A stretch of DNA of 64,000 bases, taken from positions 1,466 through 65,465 of the forward strand of contig NZ_POSN01000005.1 in the NCBI RefSeq assembly GCF_002994005.1, given 5' to 3'. The translations under genes were made by a program, and so were the position numbers. The stretch is from Apilactobacillus quenuiae (GTDB lineage: Bacteria > Bacillota > Bacilli > Lactobacillales > Lactobacillaceae). Each line of letters starts with the position of its first letter. Position 1 is the stretch's first letter. Positions 9,881-21,229 of this stretch are shown piece after piece. The notes beneath the pieces are model-generated. The model ran no database searches. It was not told the origin of the DNA and saw only the letters and a list, made by a program, of their open reading frames with translations.

Positions 9881-9910
9881 TTACAAAAAATACCAAGTTA
9901 AGCGTATAAT
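9881..9910 (+). promoter_or_regulatory. cfa promoter
   Basis: TTACAA at 9881-9886, an 18-bp spacer and TATAAT at 9905-9910, 38 bases before the chosen cfa start. Confidence 0.6.
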
Positions 9911-9947
9911 TGTCAATGTGATTATATTGAAAGAAAGGACTGTTCAC

Positions 9948-11126
9948 ATGTTTGAAAAAACATTTTACAAAACATTTTTTAAGCACGGATTTAATGAACC
10001 AATCCAAGTAAATTATTGGGACGGAAAATCTGAAAAATATGGTGATGGTGACCCCAAAGCAGTTATTACTATGAAGGAACCTATCCCTATTAAAGAAATC
10101 AGAAGTAATGCCTCCATTGCTTTAGGTGAAGCTTATATGGACGGAAAAATCGAAGTTGAAGGTAGTATTGAAGATTTGATTGTCTCTGCATATCAAAAAT
10201 CAACTAGTTTCATTCGTGATCACAAATTCATTAACTTCTTACCTAAACAAAATCATAATGAATCTACTAGTAAAAAAGATATTCAAAGTCATTATGACAT
10301 TGGAAATGATTTTTACAAAATTTGGCTAGATAAAACTATGACATATTCATGTGCATACTTTGAAAAACCTGATGATGATTTATATGATGCACAACAACAA
10401 AAGATGCATCACATTATCAAAAAATTAAATCCTCAACCAGGTCGTACTTTACTAGATATTGGATGTGGCTGGGGTACATTAATGCTAGTTGCAGCTAAAT
10501 ACTATGATTTAAAAGTTGTTGGTGTAACTTTAAGTCAAGAACAATGTGACTATGTAAACGCACAAATCAAGAAGTTAGGTCTAGAAGATAAAGCTGAAGT
10601 TCGTTTACAAGACTACCGTCAACTAGGTGATGAACAATTCGACTACATAACTTCAGTTGGAATGTTTGAACATGTTGGTAAAGAAAACTTAGATGAATAC
10701 TTCTCATGTGTAGCAAAATACTTAAAAGAACATGGTGTTGCTTTAATTCATGGAATTACAAGACAACAAGGTGGCGCATACAATGGTTGGATTAACAAAT
10801 ATATATTCCCTGGTGGTTATGTTCCTGGTATGACTGAAAATCTTGATCATATCACTAACAATGGACTACAAATTTTTGATCTTGAATCATTACGCCGTCA
10901 TTACCAACTAACCCTTGAAAATTGGGATAAGAATTTCAATGCTCACATTGATGAAGTTAAAAAGGTTATGGGTGATGATGAACGTTTCTTAAGAATGTGG
11001 GATTTATATCTTAAAACATGTGCTGGGTCATTCAAAGCTGGTAACATTGATGTTATGCAATATTTAATTTCTAAGGGCCCTTCAGGACAAGAATTACCAT
11101 TAACTAGAGATTATATGTACAAATAA
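9948..11126 (+). CDS. cfa: Cyclopropane-fatty-acyl-phospholipid synthase
   Basis: Adds a methylene group from S-adenosylmethionine across double bonds of membrane phospholipid acyl chains. The 392-residue product has the SAM-binding motif [11 protein letters not shown] at about 165-175, MTYSCAYF at about 126-133, and the conserved MFEHVG near 242. The start at 9948 (MFEKTFYK) follows GAAAGGAC at good spacing and matches the family N-terminus; an upstream in-frame ATG at 9855 would lie before the promoter. Single-gene unit. Confidence 0.95.
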   Translation: MFEKTFYKTFFKHGFNEPIQVNYWDGKSEKYGDGDPKAVITMKEPIPIKEIRSNASIALGEAYMDGKIEVEGSIEDLIVSAYQKSTSFIRDHKFINFLPKQNHNESTSKKDIQSHYDIGNDFYKIWLDKTMTYSCAYFEKPDDDLYDAQQQKMHHIIKKLNPQPGRTLLDIGCGWGTLMLVAAKYYDLKVVGVTLSQEQCDYVNAQIKKLGLEDKAEVRLQDYRQLGDEQFDYITSVGMFEHVGKENLDEYFSCVAKYLKEHGVALIHGITRQQGGAYNGWINKYIFPGGYVPGMTENLDHITNNGLQIFDLESLRRHYQLTLENWDKNFNAHIDEVKKVMGDDERFLRMWDLYLKTCAGSFKAGNIDVMQYLISKGPSGQELPLTRDYMYK

Positions 11127-11143
11127 AATCGCAATTGAAACTA

Positions 11144-11180
11144 AAAGAAGCAGTGATTAAAATCACTGCTTCTTTATTTT
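11144..11180. terminator. Bidirectional terminator, cfa and azlCD
   Basis: AGAAGCAGTGATT / AATCACTGCTTCT hairpin followed by T on the plus strand and preceded by A; it overlaps the end of azlD on the other strand. Confidence 0.8.
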
Positions 11181-11511
11181 ATATTATAAGTGAGAGTACA
11201 ACTACCGATCCTAGTCCTAAAATAACTGACAAAGCCATCGAACGAGTCCAATATGAAATTATAAAAACAAGCAAGGCAGCAATTAACTCAGATGCCTTAC
11301 CATCAAATGATAATCCATACGAAGATGTAATAATTAGGTCTTTAACTACTAATGATGTAAATAAAGCAATTGGTACATAAGACATCCATTCATTAAACCA
11401 CTTTGGTATTTTTCTTGTTCTAAAAAAAGAAAGGGGAACAAATCTTGGTATTAATGCCACAAAAAAGCATAAAACAACTAACCAAAAATGTTGTGTAGAA
11501 TTCCACTCCAT
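11179..11511 (-). CDS. azlD: AzlD-family branched-chain amino acid export subunit
   Basis: 110-residue protein with four hydrophobic segments, the small subunit of AzlCD-type exporters. The segment SYGLSFDGKASELIAALLVF is typical of the family. It follows azlC by 18 bases with GGAGAT upstream of the ATG. With AzlC it would export branched-chain amino acids or analogues. Confidence 0.88.
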   Translation of the reverse strand: MEWNSTQHFWLVVLCFFVALIPRFVPLSFFRTRKIPKWFNEWMSYVPIALFTSLVVKDLIITSSYGLSFDGKASELIAALLVFIISYWTRSMALSVILGLGSVVVLSLII

Positions 11512-11529
11512 AAAATATCTCCTAGTAAA

Positions 11530-12333
11530 CTATTTATTTTCTTCTTCAAATTCTTCGTCTTCTTCTTCAGGTGTCCCCGCAGGATTCTTGAAGGAATGTA
11601 AAAATATATTTTTACGATAACGTTTATAATGAGCACGAATATAAGATTCAACCATAAATCCGACAAAGGAAGCTAATAATGTTGCAACTACTAAACCTAA
11701 AGTTGATTTCATCAACATTAAGAAAATAATTGATAAACCAATAGTTAATAGCATTACTATCACTTTAAGTAGTGATTTGATTTGCATAACAATCATATAA
11801 ATAAATAATGCCGTTAATGCAAAATGAACGACCGTTAAATTAATGCTGATAGCCGATCCAATTAAACTCCCGATAATTGTACTAAGTGTCCAAACAAATA
11901 AAGCATAATGCTCAATTTGCAAAGCATCACTTGGCGTAAACTTTTTATCAGTAGATAGTTTTAAATAATTCACTGCATAAGTTTCATCATTTAAAGAAAG
12001 TGCAAATAGAAAAGTAAATAAATTAGATTGCCCCTGCAGATATTTAGAAATACTCGATCCTAAAAGTGCATATCTTAATTCCAAGAAAAATAACATAATT
12101 ACAATTGATAATAAAGGTGAGTTAATAACTAACATAGACGCTATTAAGAATTGTGCTCCACCAGAAAAAACCAATAATGAAACCATTCCTGTAAGAATTG
12201 TATTAAACCCAGCTGCATGTAAAAGAATTCCACATGCTAATCCGATAGGTACATAACTAATATTCAAAGGCATCGCTGTCTTCAAGTTCGTTAACCACCT
12301 AGGCTCGTTTGGATTTGGTAATTGCTTTGTCAA
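11530..12333 (-). CDS. azlC: AzlC-family branched-chain amino acid exporter
   Basis: 267-residue membrane protein with the AzlC signature near the N-terminus (PLNISYVPIGLACGILLHAA, then FSGGAQFLIASMLV) and several further hydrophobic helices. The C-terminus is a soluble acidic tail (TPEEEDEEFEEENK), longer than in many homologues. A TTG start at 12333 follows GGGGGAATAG. Two-gene unit with azlD. Confidence 0.9.
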   Translation of the reverse strand: MTKQLPNPNEPRWLTNLKTAMPLNISYVPIGLACGILLHAAGFNTILTGMVSLLVFSGGAQFLIASMLVINSPLLSIVIMLFFLELRYALLGSSISKYLQGQSNLFTFLFALSLNDETYAVNYLKLSTDKKFTPSDALQIEHYALFVWTLSTIIGSLIGSAISINLTVVHFALTALFIYMIVMQIKSLLKVIVMLLTIGLSIIFLMLMKSTLGLVVATLLASFVGFMVESYIRAHYKRYRKNIFLHSFKNPAGTPEEEDEEFEEENK

Positions 12334-12498
12334 AGACTATTCCCCCGTAATATAAACGTTCGGTAATTTTAAATTAATATTTCGATTTCCAGAATTTAAG
12401 TAAATAAACCTAAACTTTATTCCTATTATAATACAAAATAGGGTTAATTATCTAACTTTATTTAAAGTTAATTCAAAGATAATCACACCCATTATTCT

Positions 12499-13869
12499 TT
12501 AAAATAGCGACATGATGCTACGCCACATTCTTACAAAAATATTGGCTTTATCATCATCATTGCTTGCTGCTAATTTTACATCATTATTTGTAATATACTT
12601 AGTTCCTTTTACCTGGGCAGTTGCAACAATATCCCCTTTATCGATGGGTGCATCTATTCCACCTTTATATTTAAGATTTCTTAAAGGTTGAATATTTTGT
12701 AAATTAAATTGTTGATTATTAGCTAACCAAACATCTTGTTTATCAGAGAATGATAAGCCTAAGTTTTCATCTTTACCGTTGGGAACATAAATATTGCCAT
12801 CATTGCGCCCTTCAGTCATTTCACTAACCGCTTGATTAGCTGTTAAATTAACATGATGATATTTAGCATAGACATACTTTAATAATTTTTGAGTTTGTAC
12901 AAAACGAGATGGATCATATTGACCACTGTGATGTACTCCCATCACAACTGTAATTACACGATGGTTGTTTTTAACTGCCGTGCCTGTAAAGCATGCACCA
13001 GCGGTATCAGAAGTTCCTGTCTTTAAACCATCAACTTTAATATCTGGTAAAGCATATCCACGACCTCTAATCATCCAGTTCCAATTCAACATAGTTTTAT
13101 TTTCAAATTTAGTTGTGTTAGCGGCTGTATCTTTTAAGATATGTGGATACATCTTCAAAATATTCATTGAAATAATGGCCATATCAGTTGCTGATAATTT
13201 ATTTTCAGCGTTTGAATCCACATCTTTAAATCCTAATGATCCTACTTCACCATTAGTTAAGCCACAAGCAGTATAAATTTTAGCATCATTAATGCCTAAA
13301 TCTTTAACCGCTTGGCGCATTTTTAAAGCAAATTTTTGAGTACTACCAGCTACTCCATACCCCATTGCCATTGCGCCAGCATTTTCAGAATAAATAGCTG
13401 CTTGATATAACTGCTTAATTGTGTAAGCATGTCCTTCTTTTAGCTCAACATTCGCATATTCTGGATTAACACTTAAAGCATGCAATGCAGGTGTGATTTT
13501 CACTTTTGTATCCCAATTAATCTTATGAGCCTGGATTGCTTGTAAAGTCACATAAATACTTAGCAATTTGCTCATCGAAGCTGTGGGTAAAGCCTGATTT
13601 GCATTTTTAGAATACAAAATTTGACCAGTCTTAGCATCGATTGCTAATGCTGATTTAGCTTGTAATTTTAGTGGTAAGTTATTTTTAATTAGATGTGTCG
13701 TTTGTCGATCTAAATTTTGACTATTTTTATCCTGGCTACTTACCTTCTTATTAACTTTTTGCGTTTGAATATCAGTTTTATGATTATTAGCTGTAACTGC
13801 TAATGGTGTACTAATCGTAAATACAGCAATCGCAATTAAACAGATTTGCTTGAAATGCTTAATAAACAT
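12499..13869 (-). CDS. dacA: D-alanyl-D-alanine carboxypeptidase (PBP5/DacA type)
   Basis: Removes the terminal D-alanine from peptidoglycan stem peptides outside the membrane. 456 residues: N-terminal signal peptide (about 1-27), a Ser/Thr/Gln-rich linker, then the S11 peptidase domain with SMSK (active serine, about residue 99), SEN (about 158) and KTGT (about 282). The C-terminus ends in an amphipathic helix (NIFVRMWRSIMSLF) typical of peripheral membrane anchoring. Single-gene unit with GAAAGGATC upstream of the ATG. Confidence 0.94.
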   Translation of the reverse strand: MFIKHFKQICLIAIAVFTISTPLAVTANNHKTDIQTQKVNKKVSSQDKNSQNLDRQTTHLIKNNLPLKLQAKSALAIDAKTGQILYSKNANQALPTASMSKLLSIYVTLQAIQAHKINWDTKVKITPALHALSVNPEYANVELKEGHAYTIKQLYQAAIYSENAGAMAMGYGVAGSTQKFALKMRQAVKDLGINDAKIYTACGLTNGEVGSLGFKDVDSNAENKLSATDMAIISMNILKMYPHILKDTAANTTKFENKTMLNWNWMIRGRGYALPDIKVDGLKTGTSDTAGACFTGTAVKNNHRVITVVMGVHHSGQYDPSRFVQTQKLLKYVYAKYHHVNLTANQAVSEMTEGRNDGNIYVPNGKDENLGLSFSDKQDVWLANNQQFNLQNIQPLRNLKYKGGIDAPIDKGDIVATAQVKGTKYITNNDVKLAASNDDDKANIFVRMWRSIMSLF

Positions 13870-13960
13870 TTTAAATGATCCTTTCGAATTAAGATTTAAT
13901 TATGTAAAAATATTGTATTACATTCAAATGTTACAACAATATTTCAATTAAGTCATTAAA

Positions 13961-14001
13961 AAATAAAAAAAGTACTAAAATAAATTATTTTAGTACTTTT
14001 A
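13961..14001 (-). terminator. guaB terminator
   Basis: Minus-strand hairpin AAAGTACTAAAATA / TATTTTAGTACTTT followed by a T-rich run, 22 bases after the guaB stop. Confidence 0.85.
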
Positions 14002-14022
14002 CGGATTTAAATTTAATTAGTT

Positions 14023-15174
<1,152 letters not shown>

Positions 15175-15199
15175 TTATTTTTTTATCTTCTAATATACA

Positions 15200-15240
15200 A
15201 AAAAAAATACCAAAGGTCAAATTTACCTTTAGTATTTTTT
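15200..15240 (-). terminator. Terminator at the end of the rsmG-to-DUF1129 string
   Basis: Minus-strand hairpin ATACTAAAGGT / ACCTTTGGTAT followed by about nine T, directly after the DUF1129 stop. Confidence 0.85.
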
Positions 15241-15243
15241 AAT

Positions 15244-15972
15244 TTATCTACGACGATTTGCATTAGGCATAAATAAATTTGATGTAATATCATATTTTCT
15301 ATATACGTAGATTGCAAATCCAATACCAACAACTGCAATTACGAAGTTAACGTAGAAAGGAACAACTGGGTTAATAACTCTTGGAATTAACATAGATAAA
15401 CTAAACAATGCCAACCAAGCAACTATAATTAATAACATAAATAATGCACGCATCCAACCACTATAAGTATGTTGTACGTTTGCATCTAAAAGTCTAGTTA
15501 ACAGTAGCATGATAATTCCAGATATTATTGACAATACAAAAATAGAAACAATTCCTACTAACTGTTGATTTTGACTATTCTTAGAAATAATTTCTATTAC
15601 CCCATAAAGAATATTGAAAATGATTCCTAGAAACAACATATTGTAAACTGCATTAGGCCAAAAGTTATCCATTAATTTAGTTGGTTTCTTAGGTGGATTC
15701 ATAATAAAACCGATTCGTTCTTCAACAGTTCCATAAAGATTTCTAGCAGTTGCACCATGTTTTTGCTCAACTAATAATTGATCTTTCATTTGAGTGATGA
15801 TTTCTGACTTACGTTCCACACTTAAATCAGTGCTCCTTAAAGCTCGGTTAAAGCGGAACATATAGTCAGCATTACGCTTAGTTAGGCCAATATTATCGAA
15901 CTGTGAACGTTCTTCTTTATCCTTATCATGATGCTTTTGTTGTACATGTGCGTTACGTTTTTCTTCCGTCAT
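15244..15972 (-). CDS. DUF1129 family membrane protein
   Basis: 242 residues. A charged, Lys/Glu/Gln-rich cytoplasmic N-terminal half (about 1-115) with the conserved block NADYMFRFNRAL, then four hydrophobic segments (about 128-235). Follows ychF by 15 bases with CAGGAG upstream. DUF1129 proteins regularly occupy this spot beside ychF in lactobacilli; their function is not known. Confidence 0.85.
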   Translation of the reverse strand: MTEEKRNAHVQQKHHDKDKEERSQFDNIGLTKRNADYMFRFNRALRSTDLSVERKSEIITQMKDQLLVEQKHGATARNLYGTVEERIGFIMNPPKKPTKLMDNFWPNAVYNMLFLGIIFNILYGVIEIISKNSQNQQLVGIVSIFVLSIISGIIMLLLTRLLDANVQHTYSGWMRALFMLLIIVAWLALFSLSMLIPRVINPVVPFYVNFVIAVVGIGFAIYVYRKYDITSNLFMPNANRRR

Positions 15973-15987
15973 ATAAAAACTCCTGTA

Positions 15988-17088
15988 TTAAACATTGAAT
16001 CTAAAGTTAACGATGTCACCATCATTCATAACATAATCTTTACCTTCAACACGTAATTTACCATCATCTTTAACTGCTTGTTCACTACCTAATTTATCCA
16101 AGTCATCAAAAGCCATTACTTCAGCACGAATAAATCCACGTTCAAAGTCAGAATGAATAATGCCGGCAGCTTGAGGGGCTTTAGTACCCTTTAAGTAAGT
16201 CCAAGCTTTAGTTTCTTTACCACCAGCAGTAAAGAAAGTTTCTAAACCTAGTAGTTTGTAAGAAGCACGAATTAGTTTGTTTAATCCAGGTTCTTCAACA
16301 CCTTCAGCTTCTAAGAAAGTTTCTTTATCATCATCATCTAATTCAGCAATTTCTTCTTCAGTTTCAGCAGCAATGCCAATAGCTTGAGCCCCTTCATTAG
16401 CAGCATATTCTTCAACTTGTTTAAAGTATTTAGAATTTTTAGGATCAGCCATATCATCTTCAGCAATATTAGCTACATATAAAACTGGTTTTGATGACAA
16501 TAAGAATAAACCCTTAACAATCTTTTGTTCATCTTCATCAAAATCAATTGAACGAACCGGCTTTCCAGCTTCTAATACTGGCTTAATTTTTTCTAAGACT
16601 GCTAATTCAGCTAAAGCATCTTCATCTTTACTCTTAGCAGCACGTTGAACCTTACCTAAACGCTTGTTCACTGCATCTAAGTCTGCAATACTTAATTCCA
16701 AATTGATAGTTTCAATATCATCAACTGGATCAACTTTACCAGTAACATGAGTAATATTGTCGTCGTCAAAAGCACGCACAACGTGTACAATTGCATCCAC
16801 TTGACGAATATTTTCTAAAAATTTGTTTCCTAATCCTTCACCTTTACTTGCACCCTTAACAATTCCGGCAATGTCAGTAAATTCAAAAGTGGTTGGTACA
16901 ATCTTTTTAGCTGGAATGATTTCTTGAATACGATCTAAACGACTATCTGGAACTTCAACCATCCCAACATTAGGATCAATAGTAGCAAATGGATAATTAG
17001 CCATTTCTGCTCCTGCTTTTGTAATTGCGTTAAATAGTGTTGACTTTCCAACATTAGGTAATCCGACGATTCCTGCTGTTAATGACAT
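15988..17088 (-). CDS. ychF: Redox-regulated ATPase YchF (Obg-family)
   Basis: 366-residue Obg-like P-loop protein: G1 GLPNVGKSTLFN (about 8-19), G3 DIAGIVKGASKGEGLGN (about 73-89), a central coiled-coil insert and a C-terminal TGS domain ending in NDGDIVNFRFNV. YchF proteins prefer ATP over GTP and bind ribosomes; a role in stress and translation is known for homologues. Part of the compact string from rsmG to DUF1129. Confidence 0.96.
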   Translation of the reverse strand: MSLTAGIVGLPNVGKSTLFNAITKAGAEMANYPFATIDPNVGMVEVPDSRLDRIQEIIPAKKIVPTTFEFTDIAGIVKGASKGEGLGNKFLENIRQVDAIVHVVRAFDDDNITHVTGKVDPVDDIETINLELSIADLDAVNKRLGKVQRAAKSKDEDALAELAVLEKIKPVLEAGKPVRSIDFDEDEQKIVKGLFLLSSKPVLYVANIAEDDMADPKNSKYFKQVEEYAANEGAQAIGIAAETEEEIAELDDDDKETFLEAEGVEEPGLNKLIRASYKLLGLETFFTAGGKETKAWTYLKGTKAPQAAGIIHSDFERGFIRAEVMAFDDLDKLGSEQAVKDDGKLRVEGKDYVMNDGDIVNFRFNV

Positions 17089-17116
17089 ATCTACAATTCA
17101 CTCTTTTCTAATTATT

Positions 17117-17308
17117 TTATTTATCTGAGTCAGCTTTTTTCAAAACTTTCTTCATTTTCTTTTCAAATTCTCGACGCGATAACATCACAACATGCCCACA
17201 ATTTTGACATTCAATTTTAATGTCAGCACCCATTCGAATGATTTTCCATTCATTGGCACCACATGGGTGTTGTTTTTTCATCTTAACAATATCGTTTAGT
17301 GCATACAT
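17117..17308 (-). CDS. DUF951 small zinc-ribbon-like protein
   Basis: 63 residues with KKQHPCGANEWKI (one Cys) and ECQNCGHVV (two Cys), matching the DUF951 family. The Cys pattern suggests nucleic acid or metal binding, but no function is established. It sits between parB and ychF, its invariant location in many Firmicutes. Confidence 0.9.
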   Translation of the reverse strand: MYALNDIVKMKKQHPCGANEWKIIRMGADIKIECQNCGHVVMLSRREFEKKMKKVLKKADSDK

Positions 17309-17326
17309 ATAAATATTACCCCTTTA

Positions 17327-18208
17327 CTAGTCTAAATTAATATCTAAAATTTGCAAAATACGATTTAAATCATCATCAGAAGTATAGTTAATTTCTAACT
17401 TACCACTGCCCTTTTTAGAACGACTGCTAGCAATATTCACATTGGTGCCAAACTTATCTTGCAGTTCATCTTCGTAAGCACGTAAAAATGGTGATTGCTT
17501 AGTCGAACGACGTGGCTTACGTTTTCTTTTTGGCTTAGTTGTTAATTCATCAATTGCTTTACTTAATTGACGTACCGTTAATGTTTCATTGTAAGCACGT
17601 TTAGCTAGTTTAATTAAACTTTGTTTATCCTTAACTGAAAGGAGTGTTCTTGCTTGTCCCATTGATAATTGATTTTTTGTCAACATATCTTTTACTTCAG
17701 TTGGTAATCCTAACAAACGTAAATAATTAGCAATATATGGACGTGACTTACCTAATCGTTTAGAAACTTCAGCTTGAGTAATATCTAATTTGGTCATTAA
17801 AGTATTGTAAGCTTCAGCTTCTTCAATAGGATTCAAGTCTTCTCGTTGCAAGTTTTCCAGCACGGCAATCTCCATCATTTGTTCATCGGAAGCATCCCTA
17901 ATAATCGCTGGAATAGTCTTCTTATTGGCCATACGTGAAGCACGAAAGCGACGTTCACCAGCTAAGATTTCATATGAATCTTCCTTATCAGATTTTTTTC
18001 TCACAATGATTGGTTGGAAAACACCAGATTTTTTAATGGAGAAAGTTAAATCTTTTAAAGCTTGCGTATCAAAATTGGTTCGCGGTTGAAATGGATTGGG
18101 TGATAACTTAGCTAAAGATAAATCAATAACTTCTTCTTGACCTTCTTCAACATCGTTATCAGCAAATAATGCCTCAATGCCACGACCTAGGCCTTTATTA
18201 TTCGCCAT
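17327..18208 (-). CDS. parB: ParB/Spo0J chromosome partition protein
   Basis: 293 residues. N-terminal CTP-binding region with LSPNPFQPR (about 31-39) and GERRFRASR (about 84-92), the motif ENLQREDLNPIEEA (about 117-130), a helix-turn-helix (about 143-170, ITQAEVSKRLGKSRPYI) and a C-terminal dimerisation region. Loads onto parS sites near the origin and works with ParA. Its start overlaps parA by 11 bases. No separate noc paralogue is present between rsmG and parA in this window. Confidence 0.95.
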   Translation of the reverse strand: MANNKGLGRGIEALFADNDVEEGQEEVIDLSLAKLSPNPFQPRTNFDTQALKDLTFSIKKSGVFQPIIVRKKSDKEDSYEILAGERRFRASRMANKKTIPAIIRDASDEQMMEIAVLENLQREDLNPIEEAEAYNTLMTKLDITQAEVSKRLGKSRPYIANYLRLLGLPTEVKDMLTKNQLSMGQARTLLSVKDKQSLIKLAKRAYNETLTVRQLSKAIDELTTKPKRKRKPRRSTKQSPFLRAYEDELQDKFGTNVNIASSRSKKGSGKLEINYTSDDDLNRILQILDINLD

Positions 18209-18965
18209 GATTTGCTAACACTTCCTTTGCTAATTGCATGTATAATTCAGACCCTTTGGACTTTGGATCATAATCAATAATTGGTAATCCATAACTAGGT
18301 GCTTCGGATAAACGCACATTTCTAGTAATCACTGTATTGTAAACAGTATCACCAAAATAATTACGCACTTCTGAATTAACTTGTTGACCTAACTTAGTTC
18401 TAGCATCATACATCGTTAAAAGTACACCCTCAATTTTCAGATCTGGATTAAAATGTTTCTGTACTAATTTAACGGTGTTTAATAGTTGACTCAAGCCTTC
18501 CAAAGCATAGTATTCACTTTGAACCGGAATTAAAATCGAATCACTGGCAGTAAAAGCATTAATGGTAATTAATCCCAATGAAGGTGGACAATCTACTAAT
18601 ATGTAGTCATAATTATCTTTAACAGCTTTTAAAGCATTCAATAAGCGCGTTTCACGAGCCATCTGGGGTGTTAATTCAATATCAGCACCGGATAATTGAA
18701 TAGTTGCTGGTACTACATCCAAATTATCATGAACTGAATGTAATATCGCATCAGTAATATCTTCTTCATTAACTAAAATATCATAAATATCTTTTTTAAT
18801 AGAAGATTTTTTAATGCCTACACCAGAAGTTGCATTTCCCTGGGCATCGGCATCAATTAATAATACTTTCTTGCCATTACTAGCTAAATCAGCCCCCAAA
18901 TTAACGGAAGTCGTAGTTTTACCAACTCCACCTTTTTGGTTAGCTAAAGAAATTACATATCCCAT
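18198..18965 (-). CDS. parA: ParA/Soj chromosome partition ATPase
   Basis: 255-residue deviant Walker ATPase. Walker A KGGVGKTTTSVNL lies at residues 11-23, with a lysine early in the motif as in ParA; DCPPSLG (about 124-130) is the Walker B region. Acts with ParB in origin segregation and replication control. Follows rsmG closely. Confidence 0.96.
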   Translation of the reverse strand: MGYVISLANQKGGVGKTTTSVNLGADLASNGKKVLLIDADAQGNATSGVGIKKSSIKKDIYDILVNEEDITDAILHSVHDNLDVVPATIQLSGADIELTPQMARETRLLNALKAVKDNYDYILVDCPPSLGLITINAFTASDSILIPVQSEYYALEGLSQLLNTVKLVQKHFNPDLKIEGVLLTMYDARTKLGQQVNSEVRNYFGDTVYNTVITRNVRLSEAPSYGLPIIDYDPKSKGSELYMQLAKEVLANHGE

Positions 18966-18984
18966 ATATAAATCTCCTTATAAG

Positions 18985-19722
18985 TTACTTTTCGGGTTCA
19001 CCAATTGGTTTTTTATTTGGTGTCCCTGATTTTCTTGGATATTGTTTAGGTGTTTTCTTAATTTTATCCAAAATAATAATATGTCTTTTATCATCTGATA
19101 CTGGTAATGAAAATTCTTCATCAGCAGTTACTTTCCCACCTAAGGTCTTAATTGCTTGATTACCATTTGCTAATTCAGTTTCAGCTTGTGCTGCTTTTAA
19201 AGCAATCATCTTGCCGCCAACTTTTACTAATGGTAAGCATAGTTCAGACAATACACTCATGCGAGCTACCGCACGTGCAGTTACTACATCATATTTTTCA
19301 CGATGCTTTGATTTTTTACCACCAAATTCTTCAGCACGCGCATGATATAGTTCAACACCATCTAAGCCTAACTCATCAACTAATTTTTGCAAAAAAGTAA
19401 TTCTTTTATTTAAAGAATCAATGATTGTAACCTTTAAATTAGGAAAAGCAATCTTCATTGGCAATGATGGAAAACCAGCGCCAGCACCGACATCACACAA
19501 AGTCAGTGCTTCTGCCTTTAGACTTTGATCATAAATAACTGGGGTAATGGAATCATAAAAATGCTTTAAGTACACATCTTTTTCATCCACAATCGTTGTT
19601 AAATTAACATTTTTATTAGTCGCAACTAGCAAATGATAATAAGTATCGAATTGCTGCATCTGCTTATCAGATAGTTCAATTCCAATCGATGCTAAATGTT
19701 CTTTAAATTCTTCTGGATTCAT
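18985..19722 (-). CDS. rsmG: 16S rRNA m7G527 methyltransferase
   Basis: 245-residue RsmG/GidB. SAM-binding motif [15 protein letters not shown] at about 76-90; [14 protein letters not shown] near 147 is typical of the family. It methylates G527 in the 530 loop of 16S rRNA. First gene of the string, with AGGAG 8 bases before the ATG. Confidence 0.95.
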   Translation of the reverse strand: MNPEEFKEHLASIGIELSDKQMQQFDTYYHLLVATNKNVNLTTIVDEKDVYLKHFYDSITPVIYDQSLKAEALTLCDVGAGAGFPSLPMKIAFPNLKVTIIDSLNKRITFLQKLVDELGLDGVELYHARAEEFGGKKSKHREKYDVVTARAVARMSVLSELCLPLVKVGGKMIALKAAQAETELANGNQAIKTLGGKVTADEEFSLPVSDDKRHIIILDKIKKTPKQYPRKSGTPNKKPIGEPEK

Positions 19723-19737
19723 TTTGATTCTCCTAAT

Positions 19738-19760
19738 GTGAAACTATAGATTTGTTTCAC
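19738..19760. repeat. GTGAAAC/GTTTCAC inverted repeat upstream of rsmG
   Basis: 7-bp arms separated by 9 bases, just before the rsmG ribosome site. The right arm continues as TGTTTCACGT, a left half of the parS consensus, but the other half is missing. Confidence 0.4.
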
Positions 19761-19858
19761 GTTTATCTCTACTTTAAATGAAAAGTTTATATTTTACAAT
19801 ATGTAAGTATACTTATTTATTATAACGAATGAGCACCTAGTTCGTCATTAAATATGAT

Positions 19859-19889
19859 AAAAAAAGACAGCCAATGGCTGTCTTTTTTT
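19859..19889 (-). terminator. nupC terminator
   Basis: AAAGACAGCC / GGCTGTCTTT hairpin flanked by A and T runs, 10 bases after the nupC stop; symmetrical, so it may act both ways. Confidence 0.85.
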
Positions 19890-19899
19890 AAATTTATTA

Positions 19900-21141
19900 T
19901 TACCAAACGAATAGTCCTACAATACCAGCAGACATTAATGAAACTAAAATTCCTGATAGTACTAAATAACCAACATTTTTTGAAATAATATCATTTGATT
20001 TTTTATCAACAATTCCTTTAAATGCACCAATGATCATTCCAACAGTAGAAAGGTTAGCAAATGATGTTAGAAAGACCGTTAATTGGGCACGGAAATGTGG
20101 AGCGAAAGTATTAATTTTACTTGAAACGCCACCCATAACAACGAATTCGTTGGTAACTAGCTTAGTTCCCATGTATTGTGCAAATTGGAAAGCGGTGTGA
20201 ACATCTGAACCCATTAGCCAAGCAAATGGGAACATGATGATTCCTAGAATATGTTCTAGGGATAATGAAGGATTAATCAATCCTAAAATTTTATCAATCA
20301 ATGCAGCTAAAGCAACGAAAGCGATAACGTTAGCAACAATGATTAAAATTAGTTTACCTGCACCTAAAATTGAATCACCCAAGAATGAGAAGAAAGGTTC
20401 ACGTTCAACCTTTTCACCAATTTCAGCGGCTTCTTTGTTTTCTTCATTATTGTTACTACCACTCATTTTGGCAATAGTATCTTCTTCTGGGCTAACATTG
20501 GTAGGCATTAAAATACTACTAATAATAACAGCATTTAAAATGTTTAATGGTACGGCAGTTAAAACGAATTGGCCCGGTACCATTTGTGTGTACGCACCAA
20601 GAATGGATGCAGTGACACAAGACATTGACATCATCGCAATGACTACATTACGTTGTGCAGAAATACGTTTAATTTGCAAAGTTGAAACGGCAATTGCTTC
20701 AGTATTACCCAAAAACATCATTTCAACAGCAAAGAATGATTCAAATTTAGGTTGGCCTGTTATGTATGCCAAACCTTTTCCGACCCATTTAATAATAAAT
20801 GGTAGGATTCCAATATAAGTTAAAATATCAAAGACTGGCACGATCAATAGAATTGGTAACAATGCAGAAGTTACAAAGTCCATTTGTTTCATATGAACCC
20901 AACTTGGTAATGCAAAGGCAATTCCTTGATAAGCCACTTGAACTAAGACTGCAAAGAAATTAGCAGCTGCTTGAACGGCTGCACGCCCCCAAGCAAATTG
21001 AGTTAAACAATAAGCAATTACTAGATTTAATACCAAAACTGTAATTACTGAACGCCATTTGATATTCTTTTTATCTTTTGAAAATAAAAATGCAATTCCT
21101 AAAAATACTAAAATTCCTAATATGTTAACTAACAAATACAT
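19900..21141 (-). CDS. nupC: Concentrative nucleoside transporter
   Basis: 413-residue CNT-family permease with about ten hydrophobic segments. Family features include GNTEAIAVSTLQ (about 145-156), SILGAYTQMVPGQFV, and the C-terminal LTSFANLSTVGMIIGAFKGI. Takes up nucleosides with protons or sodium. It lies 88 bases downstream of the phosphopentomutase-like gene, in the same direction, which fits a nucleoside salvage unit. Confidence 0.94.
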   Translation of the reverse strand: MYLLVNILGILVFLGIAFLFSKDKKNIKWRSVITVLVLNLVIAYCLTQFAWGRAAVQAAANFFAVLVQVAYQGIAFALPSWVHMKQMDFVTSALLPILLIVPVFDILTYIGILPFIIKWVGKGLAYITGQPKFESFFAVEMMFLGNTEAIAVSTLQIKRISAQRNVVIAMMSMSCVTASILGAYTQMVPGQFVLTAVPLNILNAVIISSILMPTNVSPEEDTIAKMSGSNNNEENKEAAEIGEKVEREPFFSFLGDSILGAGKLILIIVANVIAFVALAALIDKILGLINPSLSLEHILGIIMFPFAWLMGSDVHTAFQFAQYMGTKLVTNEFVVMGGVSSKINTFAPHFRAQLTVFLTSFANLSTVGMIIGAFKGIVDKKSNDIISKNVGYLVLSGILVSLMSAGIVGLFVW

Positions 21142-21229
21142 GTAAAACTAATCCTTTCTCTACTACAAAAAATAATTTATCCGACGCTAGCTTATTTTAG
21201 TTGCGCATCACTCCCTTCAATGGATCGAA

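Noticed and set aside
19738-19765. parS site near rsmG (TGTTTCACGT)
   Set aside because: Only the left half of the 16-bp parS palindrome is present; the right half (GAAACA) is replaced by TTATCT, so a functional site is unlikely.
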